A DNA stretch of 7,494 nucleotides from an uncultured Odoribacter sp. (GTDB lineage: Bacteria > Bacteroidota > Bacteroidia > Bacteroidales > Marinifilaceae), in assembly GCA_910578985.1 (NCBI GenBank), contig CAJTSF010000025.1:29698-37191 (forward strand), in the 5' to 3' direction. The notes under the pieces were generated by a model that ran no database searches, was not told where the DNA came from, and worked only from the letters and a program-made list of their open reading frames with translations. A program made the translations under genes and the position numbers. Each line of letters opens with the position of its first letter. Within the stretch, counting starts at the first letter, position 1. Below are positions 7,228 through 7,494 of the stretch, in pieces.

Positions 7228-7494
7228 ATGAAATACATTCACTTTTTGTTATTACTCAGCCTTGCCGCGTGTACGCGGCAGCCTGCCGACCATTTTGTCC
7301 TGCGGGGAACCGTTCCCGGTGCCGTGGACAGCACCACTGTCTCTTTGAGAATATCATCCGGAAACGGAGTCATGCAAAAAATCGAAAGTTACATTATCGG
7401 TGAAAAATTCGAATTGAGCGGAAAAGTAGACGCACCTGCCCGCAGTGAACTTTTCATCGACAGCTATGACATCATCCGGCGGATGGGCAAAGAC
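7228..7494 (+). CDS. DUF4369-domain lipoprotein, 3'-truncated by the window (paralogue of the preceding gene)
   Basis: The ATG at 7228 opens 89 codons that continue past the window end. The signal peptide is MKYIHFLLLLSLAAC with a textbook LAAC lipobox and lipid Cys at 15. TRQPAD follows, without the acidic surface-export pattern, so a periplasmic location is likely. Residues from about 22 form the start of a DUF4369 domain: HFVLRGTVPGAVDS and IIGEKFELSGKVDAPARSEL match FVVRGNFPGMEDG and RQGKFELHGKVRTPLFCEL in the preceding product at the same spacing, which indicates tandem duplication with strong divergence. By family precedent a thioredoxin-like domain with CxxC may follow downstream, but that part is not visible. 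The gene lies 26 nt after its paralogue and presumably belongs to the same transcript. The gene and domain are well supported; function is open. Confidence 0.9.
   Translation, partial: MKYIHFLLLLSLAACTRQPADHFVLRGTVPGAVDSTTVSLRISSGNGVMQKIESYIIGEKFELSGKVDAPARSELFIDSYDIIRRMGKD
7263..7280 (+). repeat. Inverted repeat (7-bp stem, 4-nt loop) over the lipobox codons
   Basis: TGCCGCG at 7263-7269 and CGCGGCA at 7274-7280 are perfect complements around the loop TGTA; a further U-G pair (7262 with 7281) is possible in RNA. The Cys15 codon (7270-7272) sits in the loop. The compact GC-rich stem starts 35 nt after the start codon and has no U-run behind it. Function is unknown. Confidence 0.8.

Overview
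The window looks like part of a Bacteroidales chromosome (phylum Bacteroidota; genus not determinable from this sequence). The reasons are a SusC/RagA-type TonB-dependent transporter followed at once by a SusD/RagB lipoprotein, an N-terminal lipobox on every later product, and start codons preceded by A/T-rich sequence with no Shine-Dalgarno motif. All six genes lie on the + strand with gaps of 2 to 26 nt. I see no terminator, promoter, RNA gene, mobile element or CRISPR array, so this reads as one slice of a longer transcription unit cut at both ends.

Layout: (1) nt 1-2710, the C-terminal 902 residues of a SusC-like outer-membrane transporter, from the end of the plug through the beta-barrel to a terminal Phe. 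(2) nt 2722-4302, a complete SusD-like surface lipoprotein. (3) nt 4329-5246, a lipoprotein that resembles lipoproteins encoded in other SusCD loci, perhaps the Peptidase_Mx1-like group, but has no HExxH zinc motif. (4) nt 5249-5968, a lipoprotein with a Fib_succ_major (FISUMP) domain. (5) nt 5993-7201, a TlpA-like thioredoxin lipoprotein with an N-terminal DUF4369 domain and a WCGPC active site. (6) nt 7228-7494, the first 89 codons of a diverged second DUF4369 lipoprotein that runs off the window.

How they may work together: SusC and SusD form a TonB-driven import machine. Products 3 and 4 carry acidic residues directly after the lipobox Cys (CQKEEE and CSDENK), resembling the Bacteroidota lipoprotein export signal, so they are probably surface proteins that help capture or process the substrate. 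Products 5 and 6 lack that signal and probably stay in the periplasm, where the thioredoxin-like protein could handle thiols or disulfides on the imported cargo or on partner proteins. SusD and products 3 and 4 carry many cysteines, which fits such a redox arm. No glycan-degrading enzyme is visible, so a peptide or glycopeptide substrate, as for RagAB, is at least as likely as a glycan; this is inference.

The least expected sequence structure is a set of perfect inverted repeats near the starts of the lipoprotein genes. Three of five have a 7-8 bp hairpin at the lipobox codons, a fourth has a bulged one, and the susD-like gene has an 18-bp perfect palindrome just after its lipobox.
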